Source: Pseudotabrizicola sp. (lineage in GTDB: Bacteria > Pseudomonadota > Alphaproteobacteria > Rhodobacterales > Rhodobacteraceae). From it: 64,000 nt of DNA. The stretch is taken from contig NZ_JAUXOV010000076.1 of assembly GCF_030684215.1 (NCBI RefSeq), positions 62,001 to 126,000 of the forward strand. The letters are read 5' to 3'. The notes beneath the pieces were generated by a model. The model searched no databases, had not been told where the DNA came from, and worked only from the letters and a program-made list of their open reading frames with translations. This document shows, piece after piece, positions 48,264 through 57,025 of this stretch. Every line of letters begins with the position of its first letter. Position 1 is the first letter of the stretch. Position numbers and translations under genes: made by a program.

Positions 48264-48295
48264 CCTCCGGCGGGGATATTTGAGAACAGAAAATG
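48264..48295 (+). repeat. Dispersed intergenic repeat, copy 1
   Basis: A 32-nt element begins CCTCCGGCGGGGATATTT and ends GAACAGAAAATG. It matches the element at 52909-52940 (opposite strand) at 31 of 32 positions. It sits in the leader between the SDR and ABC transporter genes. Confidence 0.85.
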
Positions 48296-48365
48296 CGGCA
48301 GGGGCGGGTCTTGCTCTGGGGCGGATGGGCTGTTAGGGCAAGTTGACGAAAACACTGGGAAACCG

Positions 48366-49448
48366 ATGCAAGTGCCACAGCCCCGCCTGATTGTGGATCA
48401 TCTGAGCCGGTCCTTTGCGGGCCGGGTGGTTGTGGATGATGTCTGCCTTGAGGTGGCGGCGGGTCAGGTGACCTGTTTGCTGGGACCATCGGGCTGCGGG
48501 AAATCCACCACGCTGCGGATGATTGCCGGGGTCGACCGGCCTGACGCGGGCCGCATTGTGATTGACGGCGCAGAGGTGTCGGGGCCGGGGCGGCATCTGC
48601 CGCCCGAACACCGCTCGGTCGGGTTGATGTTTCAGGATTTCGCGTTGTTCCCGCATCTGACGGTGACCGACAATGTCGCTTTTGGGTTAAAGGGCGACCG
48701 GGCGGCGCGGATGCGGCGGGTGGATGAACTGCTGGAGCGGGTCACACTGAGCGGCTTTGGTGCAAAGCATCCACATCAATTGTCGGGGGGCGAGCAGCAG
48801 CGCGTGGCTTTGGCACGGGCCTTGGCCCCGCGGCCGCGTGTCATGCTGATGGATGAGCCGTTTTCAGGTCTGGACAACCGCTTGCGCGATGGCATCCGCG
48901 ACACCACGCTGGATATTCTGAAGTCCGAGGGCACCGCTGTTGTGCTGGTCACTCATGAGCCGGATGAGGCGATGCGGATGGCCGATGAAATTGCGTTGAT
49001 GCGGGGCGGGCGCATTGTGCAAAGTGGCGCGCCCTATAACGTCTATAATACCCCTGTCGACAAGGCGGCAGCTGCATTTTTCAGTGATATCAACGTGATC
49101 CGTGGCGTGTCGCGTGGCGCGTTGACTGAGACCCCCTTTGGGGCGTTTCTGACACCGGGCCAGCAGGACGGCGCGGCGGTGGACATCGTGATCCGGCCCC
49201 AGCATCTGAAGATCGACTTTGACCGCGCCGGGCGCGGCCCTAATCCGACGCCGCAAGAAGGCACGCCGGCCAGTGGTTCTGTGATCCGGTCGCGGTATTT
49301 GGGGCGCGAAAGTCTGGTCGAGTTTCGCATGGCGTTTGATGGATCAACCCTGATGGCGAGTGTGCCGGGGGTGTTCTTGCCCAAGGTCGGCACCGTGCTG
49401 TGGCTGATGATCCGGCGCGATCGCTGTTTTGTCTTTCCGGCGCGCTAG
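48366..49448 (+). CDS. ABC transporter ATP-binding protein (FbpC/PotA-like), orphan
   Basis: The 360-residue ATPase has Walker A LLGPSGCGKSTT, Q-loop LMFQDFALFPHLT, the signature QLSGGEQQRVALARAL, Walker B VMLMDEPFSGLD and the H-loop LVTHEP. A C-terminal TOBE-like regulatory part (about 240-360, with IVIRPQHLKI and SRYLGRESLVEF) follows. It belongs to the group that powers uptake of ferric iron, polyamines or similar. No permease or binding protein gene lies next to it, so it may serve a system encoded elsewhere. The ATG at 48366 is chosen; no strong ribosome site is visible. Confidence 0.88.
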   Translation: MQVPQPRLIVDHLSRSFAGRVVVDDVCLEVAAGQVTCLLGPSGCGKSTTLRMIAGVDRPDAGRIVIDGAEVSGPGRHLPPEHRSVGLMFQDFALFPHLTVTDNVAFGLKGDRAARMRRVDELLERVTLSGFGAKHPHQLSGGEQQRVALARALAPRPRVMLMDEPFSGLDNRLRDGIRDTTLDILKSEGTAVVLVTHEPDEAMRMADEIALMRGGRIVQSGAPYNVYNTPVDKAAAAFFSDINVIRGVSRGALTETPFGAFLTPGQQDGAAVDIVIRPQHLKIDFDRAGRGPNPTPQEGTPASGSVIRSRYLGRESLVEFRMAFDGSTLMASVPGVFLPKVGTVLWLMIRRDRCFVFPAR

Positions 49449-49452
49449 CCGT

Positions 49453-50130
49453 TCAGCCCTCACCCGACATCAGCGCGCGGTAATCGGCCAGCGTTTTGCC
49501 GCGTTCATTGGGGTAGGTCTCGCCGGTTTCATCCATTGCCATGATCCTATCTACGCGGAAGCTGCGAAAGCCACTGCGCTGTTCGCACCATGCGCCAAGT
49601 GTCCAGATCCTGCCTGTCAGATCCAGCGCAAGCGGGCGGATGTCGCGGTGGGTCTCGCGCCCCTCGGGATCGATATAGGTCAGCGTCAACCGCTGCCGGG
49701 CCTTGATGGCGCGGCGCAGCAAAGGCACATGCGCGGTGGCCCGGTTGGTTTCCTTGCCGGTGAAGACGAACAGATCATCTGCATCCGCCTCGGGCGGGGC
49801 CGGGGTTACGCTTGCAATCTTGGTGGCCAGAATGCGGGCTGCACGGGCAAGGGTCTGATCCGGCCCCGCTGCCACCAGACGCACGCCCGCGCGCAGAGCA
49901 TCGAGCTCGGCTCCGGTCAGGATCATCGGCGGCAGGGTGATCGGCGCGCGCAGGATATAGCCTACGCCGCGCTCTCCCTCGACCGGCAGGCCAGATGCCA
50001 TCAGCGTGGCCATGTCGCGCCAGATCGTGCGCACCGACACGCCCAGACGGGTTGCCATCTCTCCGGCACGGTGCAACCGCCCGTCGCGCAGGATCTGGAT
50101 CAAGTCGAACAGGCGGTCGGTGCGGCGCAT
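49453..50130 (-). CDS. WYL-domain transcriptional regulator (YafY-like)
   Basis: The 225-residue protein has an N-terminal helix-turn-helix (RRTDRLFDLIQILRDGRLHRAGEMATRLGVSVRTIWRDMATL). The WYL ligand domain has ALKARQRLTLTYIDPEGRETHRDIRPLAL and GAWCEQRSGFRSFRVDRI. It ends four bases from the convergent ABC ATPase gene. A perfect CTGACA-N6-TGTCAG palindrome is 22 bases upstream of its ATG and is a likely autoregulatory site. Confidence 0.9.
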   Translation of the reverse strand: MRRTDRLFDLIQILRDGRLHRAGEMATRLGVSVRTIWRDMATLMASGLPVEGERGVGYILRAPITLPPMILTGAELDALRAGVRLVAAGPDQTLARAARILATKIASVTPAPPEADADDLFVFTGKETNRATAHVPLLRRAIKARQRLTLTYIDPEGRETHRDIRPLALDLTGRIWTLGAWCEQRSGFRSFRVDRIMAMDETGETYPNERGKTLADYRALMSGEG

Positions 50131-50152
50131 GGCGGGTTCCGGTAGGGGGCAA

Positions 50153-50170
50153 CTGACATATAGCTGTCAG
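50153..50170. promoter_or_regulatory. Palindromic operator CTGACA-N6-TGTCAG
   Basis: A perfect 6+6 bp inverted repeat lies 22 bp upstream of the WYL regulator gene and 122 bp before tatA. Its TGACA/TGTCA half-sites fit sites predicted for YafY-type regulators, but the binding protein is inference. Confidence 0.65.
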
Positions 50171-50292
50171 GTATCTGGTGGCAACGCCCTGTCTGTCGGG
50201 ATGAATATGGCTAGGAACATCGGTGTGAGGGCGATACATGGACTATAGCACGGACGGGCAACACCCCGTTCTGATCAGCAGGAGGATTTCAC

Positions 50293-50508
50293 ATGCTTAA
50301 CAATATTGGCCTTCCCGGCCTTCTACTTATCGCGGTGGTGGTGTTGGTCCTGTTTGGACGTGGCAAGATCTCATCCCTGATGGGCGAGGTGGGCAAAGGC
50401 ATCACCGCGTTTAAAAAGGGTGTGAAGGACGGCTCGGAAGAAATTGAAAACGCATCGAATACGCCTGCGCGTGACGTGACGCCCGAAGCGGAAAAAGACA
50501 AGGTCTGA
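50293..50508 (+). CDS. tatA: Sec-independent protein translocase TatA
   Basis: The 71-residue protein has one N-terminal membrane helix ([17 protein letters not shown]), the [23 protein letters not shown] amphipathic helix and a charged tail. TatA polymerises to form the pore for folded, twin-arginine-signal proteins. It is preceded by AGGAGG ten bases before the ATG and starts a tatA-tatB-tatC-DUF815 run. Confidence 0.95.
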   Translation: MLNNIGLPGLLLIAVVVLVLFGRGKISSLMGEVGKGITAFKKGVKDGSEEIENASNTPARDVTPEAEKDKV

Positions 50509-50545
50509 CCTGATTTTTCGCTGACTGGAAAGGAAGCCCTGCGCC

Positions 50546-51127
50546 ATGTTAGATCTCGGCATGTCCGAATTGCTTGTCATCGGGATCGTCGCGCTGATCG
50601 TGATTGGCCCCAAAGACCTGCCCGAACTGTTCCGCAGTCTGGGCCGCTTTACCGCCAAGATGCGGGGCATGGCGCGCGAGTTTTCGCGGGCGATGGAAGC
50701 GGCGGCGGACGAGTCCGGTGTGAAAGATGTGGCAAAAGATCTGAAGAGCGTGACCTCTGCCAAATCAATGGGGCTGGAGGCGGTCAAGGAAGCCACTGCA
50801 AAGTTTGAAAAGTGGGATCCGTTGAAAAACGCAGCCCGCCCGACCACTGCGGCCAAGCCCGCATTGCAACCTGATCCGCAAGCCGCCCCGCCTGCAGCGC
50901 CCCCCCCTGAACCGGCCCCGGCGATGGGTCCAGCGACGCAGGCTTTGGCCGATGCCAAGGCCGCGCGGCAGGCCATTGTCAAGGAAACTGCGGCCAAGCT
51001 GAAGAAGCCCGCCACGCCTGCTGCGACCCCGGCGGCCACCGATGCGGCCTCCGCCTCGGCCCCGATCAAAAAGCCGCGCGCTCCGCGCAAACCGAAATCC
51101 GATCAGACCCCCAAGGCCGACGTATGA
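50546..51127 (+). CDS. tatB: Sec-independent protein translocase TatB
   Basis: The 193-residue protein begins MLDLGMSELLVIGIVALIVIGPKDLPELFRSLGRF, the TatB membrane helix and hinge. A long amphipathic helix and a Pro/Ala/Lys-rich tail (about 110-193) follow. With TatC it forms the signal-peptide receptor. It overlaps tatC by ATGA. Confidence 0.94.
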   Translation: MLDLGMSELLVIGIVALIVIGPKDLPELFRSLGRFTAKMRGMAREFSRAMEAAADESGVKDVAKDLKSVTSAKSMGLEAVKEATAKFEKWDPLKNAARPTTAAKPALQPDPQAAPPAAPPPEPAPAMGPATQALADAKAARQAIVKETAAKLKKPATPAATPAATDAASASAPIKKPRAPRKPKSDQTPKADV

Positions 51128-52041
51128 CCAAAGCAGACGATATCGAAGACAGCTCTGCGCCCCTGATCGAGCATCTGGCCGAACTGCGCAACCGCCTGAT
51201 CTGGGCGGTGTCTGCGTTTATCATTGCCATGGTGGCCTGCTTTTTGGTGGCTGAACCGATCCTTGGCTTCCTGTTGACTCCCATTGAAGATGCGATGCGG
51301 GCTTTGGGCAACCCGAACCCGATCATGCAATACACCGCCCCGCAGGAGTATTTCTTTACCCTGATTCATATTTCCGTGGTGGCGGGGCTGGCACTGTCTT
51401 TCCCGGTCATCGCCTATCAGCTGTGGCGCTTTGTGGCACCGGGTCTGTACCGCAATGAGAAGAACGCGTTCTTGCCGTTCCTGATCGCCTCGCCTGTGCT
51501 GTTCATTCTGGGCGCGGTGTTCTCGCATTACATCGTGACGCCGCTGGCAATGACCTTCTTTCTCGGCTTTGCAGATGCGACCTCTGTCGTCTCGGCGCTG
51601 TTGCCTGCCATTTCCGATGCACCGATTGCTGATATGCCGGTGGCGACTCCTTTGACTGAAGCGGTCAAAAAGCAAGGCATCGACATTGTGTTTCAGGGTA
51701 AGGTCAATGAAACGCTTGATATTTCGTTGAAACTCATCATCGCCTTTGGCCTGTGCTTCCAGCTTCCGGTGCTGCTGACCCTGATGGGCAAGGCAGGGTT
51801 GGTGTCCTCCGCCGGGCTTGCCGGCACGCGCAAATATGCGGTCGTGATGATCCTGTTGACTGCCGCCCTGGTCACGCCCCCCGATATCCTGAGCCAGCTG
51901 ATCCTGTTTCTGGCCGTCTATCCGCTTTACGAGGTGTCAATTTTCCTGATCCGCCGGATCGAGAAAAAGCGCGAGGCAGAGCTGCGCGCCCAAGGTCTGT
52001 GGGAAGACCCAGAGGCGGATGAGGAAGACCACCCGGCATGA
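51124..52041 (+). CDS. tatC: Sec-independent protein translocase TatC
   Basis: The 305-residue protein has six predicted membrane helices and the TatC marker APLIEHLAELRNRLIWAV near the N-terminus. TAPQEYFFTLIHISVVAGLALSFPVIAYQLWRFVAPGLY also identifies it. It ends with a charged tail overlapping the next gene by four bases. Confidence 0.95.
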   Translation: MTKADDIEDSSAPLIEHLAELRNRLIWAVSAFIIAMVACFLVAEPILGFLLTPIEDAMRALGNPNPIMQYTAPQEYFFTLIHISVVAGLALSFPVIAYQLWRFVAPGLYRNEKNAFLPFLIASPVLFILGAVFSHYIVTPLAMTFFLGFADATSVVSALLPAISDAPIADMPVATPLTEAVKKQGIDIVFQGKVNETLDISLKLIIAFGLCFQLPVLLTLMGKAGLVSSAGLAGTRKYAVVMILLTAALVTPPDILSQLILFLAVYPLYEVSIFLIRRIEKKREAELRAQGLWEDPEADEEDHPA

Positions 52042-52877
52042 CCGAAGACGCGCTTTCCCGCATCGCCGCCGCATTAGAGCGGCTGGCCCCAAGCCCGCGC
52101 CCGGCCCCTGATTTTGGCGCGGCCGATGCCTTTGCCTGGCACACCGACCCCGACCGGCTGGAGCCGGTCAGCCGCGTGGCACGCCTGGATCTGGCGCTGC
52201 TGATCGGTGTCAACCGCGCGCGTGACACGCTGTTGGACAACACCCGCCATTTCGCGCGCGGCCTGCCGGCCAACAACGCGTTGCTCTGGGGCGCGCGCGG
52301 CATGGGGAAGTCCTCGCTGGTCAAGGCGATCCACGCCGCAGTTCTGGCCGAGGGCCTGCCGCTGAAGATCGTGGAACTCGCGCGCGAAGATCTGCCTTCG
52401 GTGCAGCGCCTGCTGGCACTGCTGCGCGGATCAGACGCGCGCTTTATCCTGTTTTGCGATGATCTGTCCTTCAGCCATGACGACCAGCACTACAAATCAC
52501 TCAAAGCCGTATTGGATGGCGGCATTGAGGGCCGGCCCGAAAATGTGTTGCTCTATGCCACATCAAACCGCCGCCACCTGATGCCGCGCGACATGATCGA
52601 AAACGAACGCTCCACCGCGATCAGCCCGTCCGAGGCGGTCGAGGAGAAAGTCTCGCTGTCAGACCGCTTTGGCCTCTGGCTGGGGTTCCATCCCTGCACT
52701 CAGGACGATTACCTCAACATGATCCGGGGCTATTGCGCTGCACATGGGGTCAGCGTCCCCGAGGACCGCCTGCGCGCCGAGGCGATTGAATGGCAAGCAA
52801 CCCGTGGTGCGCGCTCGGGCCGCGTCGCCTGGCAGTTCTTCTGCGACCTCGCCGCCCGCGAAGGCATCCGTCTGTAG
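52038..52877 (+). CDS. DUF815 family AAA-type ATPase
   Basis: The 279-residue P-loop ATPase has Walker A at residues 85-92 (GARGMGKS) and Walker B at about 137-142 (FILFCDD). It also has an arginine-rich NRRHLMPRDMIENE sensor region and DRFGLWLGFHPCTQDDYLNM near the C-terminus. DUF815 proteins are widespread but lack a proven role. The ATGA overlap with tatC suggests co-translation with the Tat system in this group. Direct function in export is inference. Confidence 0.9.
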   Translation: MTEDALSRIAAALERLAPSPRPAPDFGAADAFAWHTDPDRLEPVSRVARLDLALLIGVNRARDTLLDNTRHFARGLPANNALLWGARGMGKSSLVKAIHAAVLAEGLPLKIVELAREDLPSVQRLLALLRGSDARFILFCDDLSFSHDDQHYKSLKAVLDGGIEGRPENVLLYATSNRRHLMPRDMIENERSTAISPSEAVEEKVSLSDRFGLWLGFHPCTQDDYLNMIRGYCAAHGVSVPEDRLRAEAIEWQATRGARSGRVAWQFFCDLAAREGIRL

Positions 52878-52908
52878 CACAGACGCAGACCCCAAAGCTC
52901 TGCCTGCT

Positions 52909-52940
52909 CATTTTCTGTTCTTAAATATCCCCGCCGGAGG
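52909..52940 (-). repeat. Dispersed intergenic repeat, copy 2
   Basis: On the minus strand it reads CCTCCGGCGGGGATATTT then AAGAACAGAAAATG, differing from copy 1 at 48264 by one base. It lies between the convergent DUF815 and LysM/M23 genes. Confidence 0.85.
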
Positions 52941-52965
52941 CATCCGACAGGGACATCATGCGCGC

Positions 52966-54171
52966 CTATTGCAGGAAAGGCACCGGGTCGGTGCTGTCCA
53001 CACCCCGCCGAACCTCAAAGTGCAGGAATGATGGCGTGCCGGCCCTGACCGCTGCGATGGTCTGGCCCCGGCTGACCGTATCGCCCTTTTTCACCGTAAT
53101 CTTGTCCACACCGGCATAGACCGTCAGCAGATTGTCGGCATGGCGCACCACGATGATCGGGGTTTGCGCGGTATCGGTGGTGATCGCGGCCACAGTGCCG
53201 GCGGCAGCGGCCTTGACGGCCGTACCTGCCGGGGCAGAAATATCAATGCCGTCGTTGCGGCCCTTGGCATAAGGCCGGATGATCGACCCTTGCACCGGCA
53301 TCTGCATCTTGGTTGACGTGCTGCGCTGCGCGCCCAGATCGGGCGAGGCTGGGGTCTCTTTGGGTTTTGCGGCAGCAGGCGCGGTCTTCTCTGCGGGCAG
53401 GGGCTGCGTGGCCGATGGCGGTGTCGGCGTGGCCGATCCTGCACCGGGCACGCTGACCGCTTGCCGTGCCGCAGGTGGCGGCGCGTCAGAGGCCAGCGGG
53501 ATGATCAGATATTGCCCTTCGCGCACATCAAGGTTCGGGCCAAGCCCATTCCATTCGCCAAGCGCCTTGGCCGAGATGTTATAGCTGCGCGCGATCGAAA
53601 ACGCGGTTTCGCCGCGCTTGACCTGATGGCGCACCGGTTCGCGGCCCGTGCTGGGTTTGGTGGTGGCGGGGGGCGTTGGTGTGCCCACGCGGTCCAGCGC
53701 GGTGGTGGCGATGCTTGACACATCCACGGGCGCAGGGCTGGCCCCGGTTCCGGTCATGATCCCGCCGCCTTGCACCGGACCGGTGTCCAGGATCCGGCGC
53801 GGCAGGGCCACGATTTCGCCCTCGCGCAGCGTGTCGGTCGGGATGATCGCGTTATAGCGTGCCAGCTCGTCCGCCGGAATGCCGACCCGAGCGGCAACCG
53901 AGGCAACCGTATCGCCGCGCCGGGCAACAGCCACCTGATACCCGGGATAAGAGATCACGCCGCGCCCATCGGGTGTGGGCCTGCGTTCAGTGGCGCTAAG
54001 CGCCGCATCTGTCGTGTCCAGCACGCCCGGACCGTTGCGCAGATCCCAGTCCAGCCCGGTAAACGGACTGCCGCCAGAAGTCGGCATGCAGGCCGACAAA
54101 GCCCCAAGGGCACTGCCCAGCCACAGGATGCGCATAAGGGGGGCCATCGGGGCCGGTGAGTTGCGGGTCAT
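52966..54171 (-). CDS. LysM/M23 (LytM) lipoprotein, NlpD/EnvC-like
   Basis: The 401-residue outer-membrane lipoprotein has a signal with lipobox GALSAC (Cys28). Two LysM domains (about 75-120 and 175-220) bind peptidoglycan, a Pro/Ala-rich linker follows, and the C-terminal M23 domain is at about 300-401. The M23 metal site looks degenerate: NDGIDISAPAGT replaces HxGxD, and YAGVD replaces the usual YxHL; only HFEVRRG remains. Like NlpD and EnvC it may activate amidases rather than cut. The ATG at 54171 is chosen over 54237 because the lipobox signal then begins properly. It lies downstream of surE-pcm. Confidence 0.9.
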   Translation of the reverse strand: MTRNSPAPMAPLMRILWLGSALGALSACMPTSGGSPFTGLDWDLRNGPGVLDTTDAALSATERRPTPDGRGVISYPGYQVAVARRGDTVASVAARVGIPADELARYNAIIPTDTLREGEIVALPRRILDTGPVQGGGIMTGTGASPAPVDVSSIATTALDRVGTPTPPATTKPSTGREPVRHQVKRGETAFSIARSYNISAKALGEWNGLGPNLDVREGQYLIIPLASDAPPPAARQAVSVPGAGSATPTPPSATQPLPAEKTAPAAAKPKETPASPDLGAQRSTSTKMQMPVQGSIIRPYAKGRNDGIDISAPAGTAVKAAAAGTVAAITTDTAQTPIIVVRHADNLLTVYAGVDKITVKKGDTVSRGQTIAAVRAGTPSFLHFEVRRGVDSTDPVPFLQ

Positions 54172-54223
54172 GCTCTGCCTCTTGTGTTTGTCGGGCGGTG
54201 TTTCCCGCCCTTTGTTACGCCAT

Positions 54224-54886
54224 CTACTCTGCACCAAGACCTTCGATCAGCGGCACGAAACGCACCGGGCGCAGTTCTTCGTAATCATATCCGCTGCTGA
54301 TGCGGGTCACCTTGATCAGACTTTGCACGGTATCGGACTGTCCCACCGGCAACACCATGATACCCCCAACTTTGAGTTGCGCCAAGAGGGGCCCGGGCGG
54401 GTCTTCGGCGGCAGCGGTCACGATAATGCGGTCAAAAGGGGCCTGATCGGGCAAACCATAGCTGCCATCGGCAGAAAAGGCGGTAATATTGACAAGCCCC
54501 AGATCCTGAAACACGCCTTGCGCCTCACGCACCAGACGCCGGTGACGGTCCACAGTGTAGACGCGCCGGGCCAGATGGGCCAGAATGGCAGCCTGATAGC
54601 CTGATCCTGTTCCCACCTCCAAAACCGTATCGCGTGGCTGCACATTCAGCGCCTGCGTCATCAGACCGACCACCGAAGGCTGGCTGATGGTCTGCCCACA
54701 GGCAATCGGCAGCGGCATGTCATCATAGGCGCGGTCAGCGAAATGGCCGCGCACGAACAGGCCACGGTCAACCCGTTCCATCGCGGTCAGCACGCGGGCG
54801 TCAGTCACGCCCCTTGATCGCAGTCCAAACAAAAAGCGCATCTTGCGTTCGGCGTCCGTCTCATCCGGGCCGCCGCTTCCCATCAT
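54224..54886 (-). CDS. pcm: Protein-L-isoaspartate O-methyltransferase
   Basis: The 220-residue SAM enzyme starts the repair of isoaspartyl residues. It carries [19 protein letters not shown] and the SAM motif [16 protein letters not shown], with the post-motif [12 protein letters not shown]. It overlaps surE by four bases and lies 52 bp upstream of the LysM/M23 gene, the usual surE-pcm-nlpD order. Confidence 0.94.
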   Translation of the reverse strand: MMGSGGPDETDAERKMRFLFGLRSRGVTDARVLTAMERVDRGLFVRGHFADRAYDDMPLPIACGQTISQPSVVGLMTQALNVQPRDTVLEVGTGSGYQAAILAHLARRVYTVDRHRRLVREAQGVFQDLGLVNITAFSADGSYGLPDQAPFDRIIVTAAAEDPPGPLLAQLKVGGIMVLPVGQSDTVQSLIKVTRISSGYDYEELRPVRFVPLIEGLGAE

Positions 54887-55668
54887 GCCAGTTGCGCCTC
54901 CAACGGCGCGAGCAGGTCATGCGCCGTCAGATCAGCGCGCATGGGTGTCACGGAAATCCAACCCTCAAGGTTAACAGCAGCGTCTGTGCCGGGCAGGGTG
55001 GGCGTGTGCTGCGGGCCGCCCTTGATCCACAGATAGCGCCGCCCGGTCGGCGACAGATGCGGCTCGCACGAAAACGAGGTGTCGCGGCGAAAACCTATGG
55101 CTGCAACTTTGGTGCCCTGCACCTTCTCGGCGGCGACAGGCGGGAAGTTCACATTGTAGAACACCCGATAATCGTCCTGAGTCCAGATGCCCTTGTCCAA
55201 CAGCTTGCGCACCACGGCAGCCCCATGCTGGGCCGCAGCCTGAAATGGCGTGTCCAGATCATCGGTGCCGCGCCCCATGTATTGCGACAGTGCAATCGCC
55301 GGAATGCCTTGCAGCGCCGCTTCCATCGCGCCGCCAATGGTGCCGGAATAGAGCGTGTTTTCAGCCGCGTTGTTGCCCCGGTTCACCCCCGACAGCACCA
55401 GATCGGGCTTGGCCCCATCCAGCACATCGTAAATTGCGGCCAGTACACAATCGGCCGGACTGCCCTCGGCGGCATAGCGGCGCTCTGCCAGACGCGCGAT
55501 CATCATGGGGTGCGAATAGCTGATGCAATGACCCACGCCCGATTGCTCAAACGCGGGGGCCACGGTCCAGACCTCACCGTCGGGGCCGGCGATCTCATGG
55601 GCGATGACGGTCAGAACCTCCAGCCCCGGAGCGTTGATGCCGTCGTCATTGGTGATCAGAATGCGCAT
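54883..55668 (-). CDS. surE: 5'/3'-nucleotidase SurE
   Basis: The protein has 261 residues from the ATG at 55668 ([19 protein letters not shown]). The metal site is built by ITNDDG, the [13 protein letters not shown] loop and [26 protein letters not shown]. It dephosphorylates nucleoside monophosphates and short polyphosphates under stress. The longer frame extends into the divergent M20 gene region and is not used. Confidence 0.94.
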   Translation of the reverse strand: MRILITNDDGINAPGLEVLTVIAHEIAGPDGEVWTVAPAFEQSGVGHCISYSHPMMIARLAERRYAAEGSPADCVLAAIYDVLDGAKPDLVLSGVNRGNNAAENTLYSGTIGGAMEAALQGIPAIALSQYMGRGTDDLDTPFQAAAQHGAAVVRKLLDKGIWTQDDYRVFYNVNFPPVAAEKVQGTKVAAIGFRRDTSFSCEPHLSPTGRRYLWIKGGPQHTPTLPGTDAAVNLEGWISVTPMRADLTAHDLLAPLEAQLA

Positions 55669-55786
55669 GAAATTCGTCCTTTCCCCCTGCTTAGACGACC
55701 GATGCACAGGCGGCAAGCACAAGCGCCACCTTTGCTTGACATCACCGCTTTTGCACTGTCCGCTGGCCCCAAAGAAAGGCCCCGAC

Positions 55787-56938
55787 ATGACATTGACCGC
55801 GCAGGACGTCATCGATCTGACCCGGTTCCGGCACGATCTGCACCGCCACCCCGAGGTATCGGGGCATGAGGCGCAAACCGCGCTGCGGGTGCAGGCGGTG
55901 TTGCAGGGGCTGGGGGCCGACCAGATAGTGACAGGTCTGGGGGGACATGGGGTGGCGGCGGTGTTTTCGGGCGCTGCACCGGGCCCCACGGTGATGATCC
56001 GGGCTGAACTGGACGCGCTGCCTATCCTGCAAAATCCGGGCCTTCCGCATCGGTCCTTGACCGACGGGGTCGCGCATCTGTGTGGCCATGATGGCCATAT
56101 GGCGATTGTGTTGGGCGTCGCGCGCCATCTGTCGCGCCACCGGCCCGCGACGGGCCGCGTCGTGGTGATGTTTCAGCCTGCTGAAGAAGACGGCTCGGGG
56201 GCGGCTTTGGTGCTGGCTGATCCGCGCTTTGCCGCTTTGCGTCCCGACTGGGCCTTTGCGCTGCACAATATGCCGGGCCTGCCGCTGGGGCGCGCGCAGG
56301 TGTCGGCGGGGCCGATGAATTGCGCCTCTTGCGGGATGCGTCTGCGCCTGACCGGACGCACCGCCCATGCCGCAACGCCAGACACCGGCCTGTCACCGCA
56401 GGCGGCCATTATCACGCTGATCCCGGCCTTGACGGCGCTGGGGCCGGGCGGCGCACTGGCCCCCGGCTTCCGGCTGGTGACCTTGACCCACGCTCGCCTT
56501 GGGACGCCCAGCTTTGGCATCGCGCCGGGTGAGGGCGAGGTTTGGGCAACTCTGCGGAGCCTGACCGACGCTGATATGATCGACCTCAGGGCGCAGGCGC
56601 AGGACTTGGCCCAGGCGGTTGCGGGCGCGCATGGGTTGGGGCTGGATATCAGCTGGCACGATGATTTTGCGGCCTGCCACAATGAGCCTCAGGCGGTTGG
56701 CCTCATAAAGGCGGGGTTGACCGTCGCCGCCATCCCCTTTGGCCCCACCGACGGCCCGATGCGCCCATCCGAGGATTTTGGCCGCTTTGCCAGCAGCAGC
56801 ACGCGGTCTGCCATGTTTTTGCTGGGCAGCGGCGAGGATTGCGCGGCGCTGCATGATCCGGCTTATGATTTCCCCGACGCGCTGATTGCGCCCGGTGTCT
56901 CTGCGTTTTTGGCGATTACCGCCCGAGTTCTCGGCTAA
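55787..56938 (+). CDS. M20D family amidohydrolase (hippurate hydrolase-like)
   Basis: The protein has 383 residues from the ATG at 55787 (AAAGG nine bases upstream). It starts [22 protein letters not shown] and has metal ligands in [11 protein letters not shown] and [17 protein letters not shown], with the lid [18 protein letters not shown]. Such enzymes cut N-acyl or aromatic amide bonds (IAA-amino acid, hippurate). The substrate is unknown. It is divergent from surE, with about 118 bp of upstream region. Confidence 0.9.
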   Translation: MTLTAQDVIDLTRFRHDLHRHPEVSGHEAQTALRVQAVLQGLGADQIVTGLGGHGVAAVFSGAAPGPTVMIRAELDALPILQNPGLPHRSLTDGVAHLCGHDGHMAIVLGVARHLSRHRPATGRVVVMFQPAEEDGSGAALVLADPRFAALRPDWAFALHNMPGLPLGRAQVSAGPMNCASCGMRLRLTGRTAHAATPDTGLSPQAAIITLIPALTALGPGGALAPGFRLVTLTHARLGTPSFGIAPGEGEVWATLRSLTDADMIDLRAQAQDLAQAVAGAHGLGLDISWHDDFAACHNEPQAVGLIKAGLTVAAIPFGPTDGPMRPSEDFGRFASSSTRSAMFLLGSGEDCAALHDPAYDFPDALIAPGVSAFLAITARVLG

Positions 56939-57025
56939 GCTGTGCCTTTTTGCACAAGTCCCGCGCGACCATAGGCGAAGACGAAGCGGCCCCTTTGGCC
57001 TATCTTTAGGCCAAAGGAGACCAAC

